Shown piece after piece: positions 63,481-64,000 of a stretch of DNA of 64,000 nucleotides. The stretch lies in the NCBI RefSeq assembly GCF_028640845.1, contig NC_080542.1, positions 65,671,064 to 65,735,063 of the forward strand, written 5' to 3'. Source of the DNA: Ahaetulla prasina. Its lineage: Eukaryota > Chordata > Lepidosauria > Squamata > Colubridae. A program made the translations under genes and the position numbers. Numbering within the stretch: the first letter of the stretch is position 1; every line of letters starts with the position of its first letter. The notes under the pieces are model-generated. The model saw nothing but the letters and a program-made list of their open reading frames with translations, ran no database searches and had not been told where the DNA came from.

Positions 63481-63707
63481 TCATTTAATCCACATCTTTG
63501 TTAATCTTTAAATGCATCATTATGTCATTTCATTCTTCCTTCAGTAAAAAGAAAGAGTCATGACACACTCCGAATTTAATATAGATGCTGCCACGGGGAA
63601 CCTAAAAAGGAAGAGAGAAAACATTTGCCTAAAACTCATGAAAACTATTTTCAACAAATTTTATTTTTATTTATGTTATTACTTTATAATATTTTATTTA
63701 ATAAGAG

Positions 63708-63772
63708 CCAGTATAGTGTAGTGGTTAAGGCATCAAGCTAGAAATCAGGAGATGCTGCTTTCTAGTCCTGCC
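63708..63772 (+). repeat. tRNA-derived SINE head (family C), truncated
   Basis: It reads 'agagccagtatagtgtagtg' and 'gttaaggcatcaagctagaa' with B-box-like 'tttctagtcctgcc' (about 63755). It resembles a third tRNA SINE family. It is cut by an opposite-strand SINE right after. Confidence 0.6.
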
Positions 63773-64000
63773 TTATTTATTTATTTTTAATTTGAATTTA
63801 TATCCCGCCCTTCTCCGAAGACTCAGGCGGCTTACACTGTGTTAAGCAATAGTCTTCATCCATTTGTATATTATATACAAAGTCAACTTTTATTGCCCCC
63901 AACAATCTGGGTCCTCATTTTATCTACCTTATAAAGGATGGAAGGCTGAGTCAACCTTGGGCTTGGTGGGACTTGAACTTGCAGTAATTGCAAGCAGCTG
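63773..64000 (-). repeat. tRNA-derived SINE with L2-type tail (family A), cut by window end
   Basis: It starts (on this strand) with 'ttttaatttgaatttatatc' and the 'ccgcccttctccgaagactc' hairpin side, then 'acaatctgggtcctcatttt' and 'aaggctgagtcaaccttggg'. The tRNA-like head lies beyond base 64000. Same family as 13575 and 38501. Confidence 0.8.

Overview
The window is repeat-dominated, non-coding nuclear DNA from a squamate reptile, most likely an advanced (colubroid) snake. The basis is its repeat fauna: CR1, L2, L1, R4/Dong-like and Rex-like LINEs, Bov-B/Sauria-type and L2-tailed tRNA SINEs, many short hAT and mariner-like elements, two Ty3/gypsy families, and two LINE 3' ends that run straight into an (AATAG)n microsatellite. 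As I recall, that last arrangement is described for snake 'Snake1' CR1/L3 LINEs. I found no host protein-coding exon, rRNA, functional tRNA or CRISPR array. Every long open frame belongs to a transposable element, and nearly all are broken.

Layout. 1-5.5 kb: a SINE/Bov-B tail, an R4/Dong-like LINE split by a 2.6-kb L2 LINE, then a CR1 fragment. 5.5-14.8 kb: mostly unique AT-rich DNA with a SINE inside a hAT MITE, a 1.4-kb hAT element containing another hAT MITE and a CR1 piece, an apparently exact 434-bp tandem duplication, and a TAAT-rich block at 14.1-14.35 kb that may be a conserved regulatory element. 14.8-24 kb: a reverse L2, mariner-like MITEs, hAT elements and an 82-bp near-perfect palindrome. 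24.1-30.6 kb: a solo LTR, then a full-length but decayed L1 (ORF1, ORF2, 5' UTR, poly-A) with a perfect 15-bp target duplication. 34.0-38.9 kb: a Russian-doll nest of old CR1, younger CR1, L1 3' end and Snake1 LINE, plus a SINE. 39.6-43.3 kb: an element with ~100-bp inverted ends, then a decayed chromodomain-type Ty3/gypsy element carrying a second copy of the solo-LTR family. 45.8-57 kb: hAT, Snake1, R4, L2, CR1, Rex-like and Tc1-like remnants. 57.3-62.1 kb: a complete 4,773-bp Ty3/gypsy element with two 288-bp LTRs that look identical and a 5-bp target duplication. 62.1-64 kb: CR1 and SINE fragments, the last cut by the window end.

The insertions give a relative chronology. The gypsy at 57.3 kb is the youngest by LTR identity, yet its gag-pol is interrupted by several frame changes and a stop. 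The solo LTRs, hAT copies and L1 are older, with one mismatch in several target duplications or many disabling mutations. The R4 and old L2 pieces are the most decayed. Products of these elements would act in reverse transcription and integration, but no copy here looks able to make a full set.
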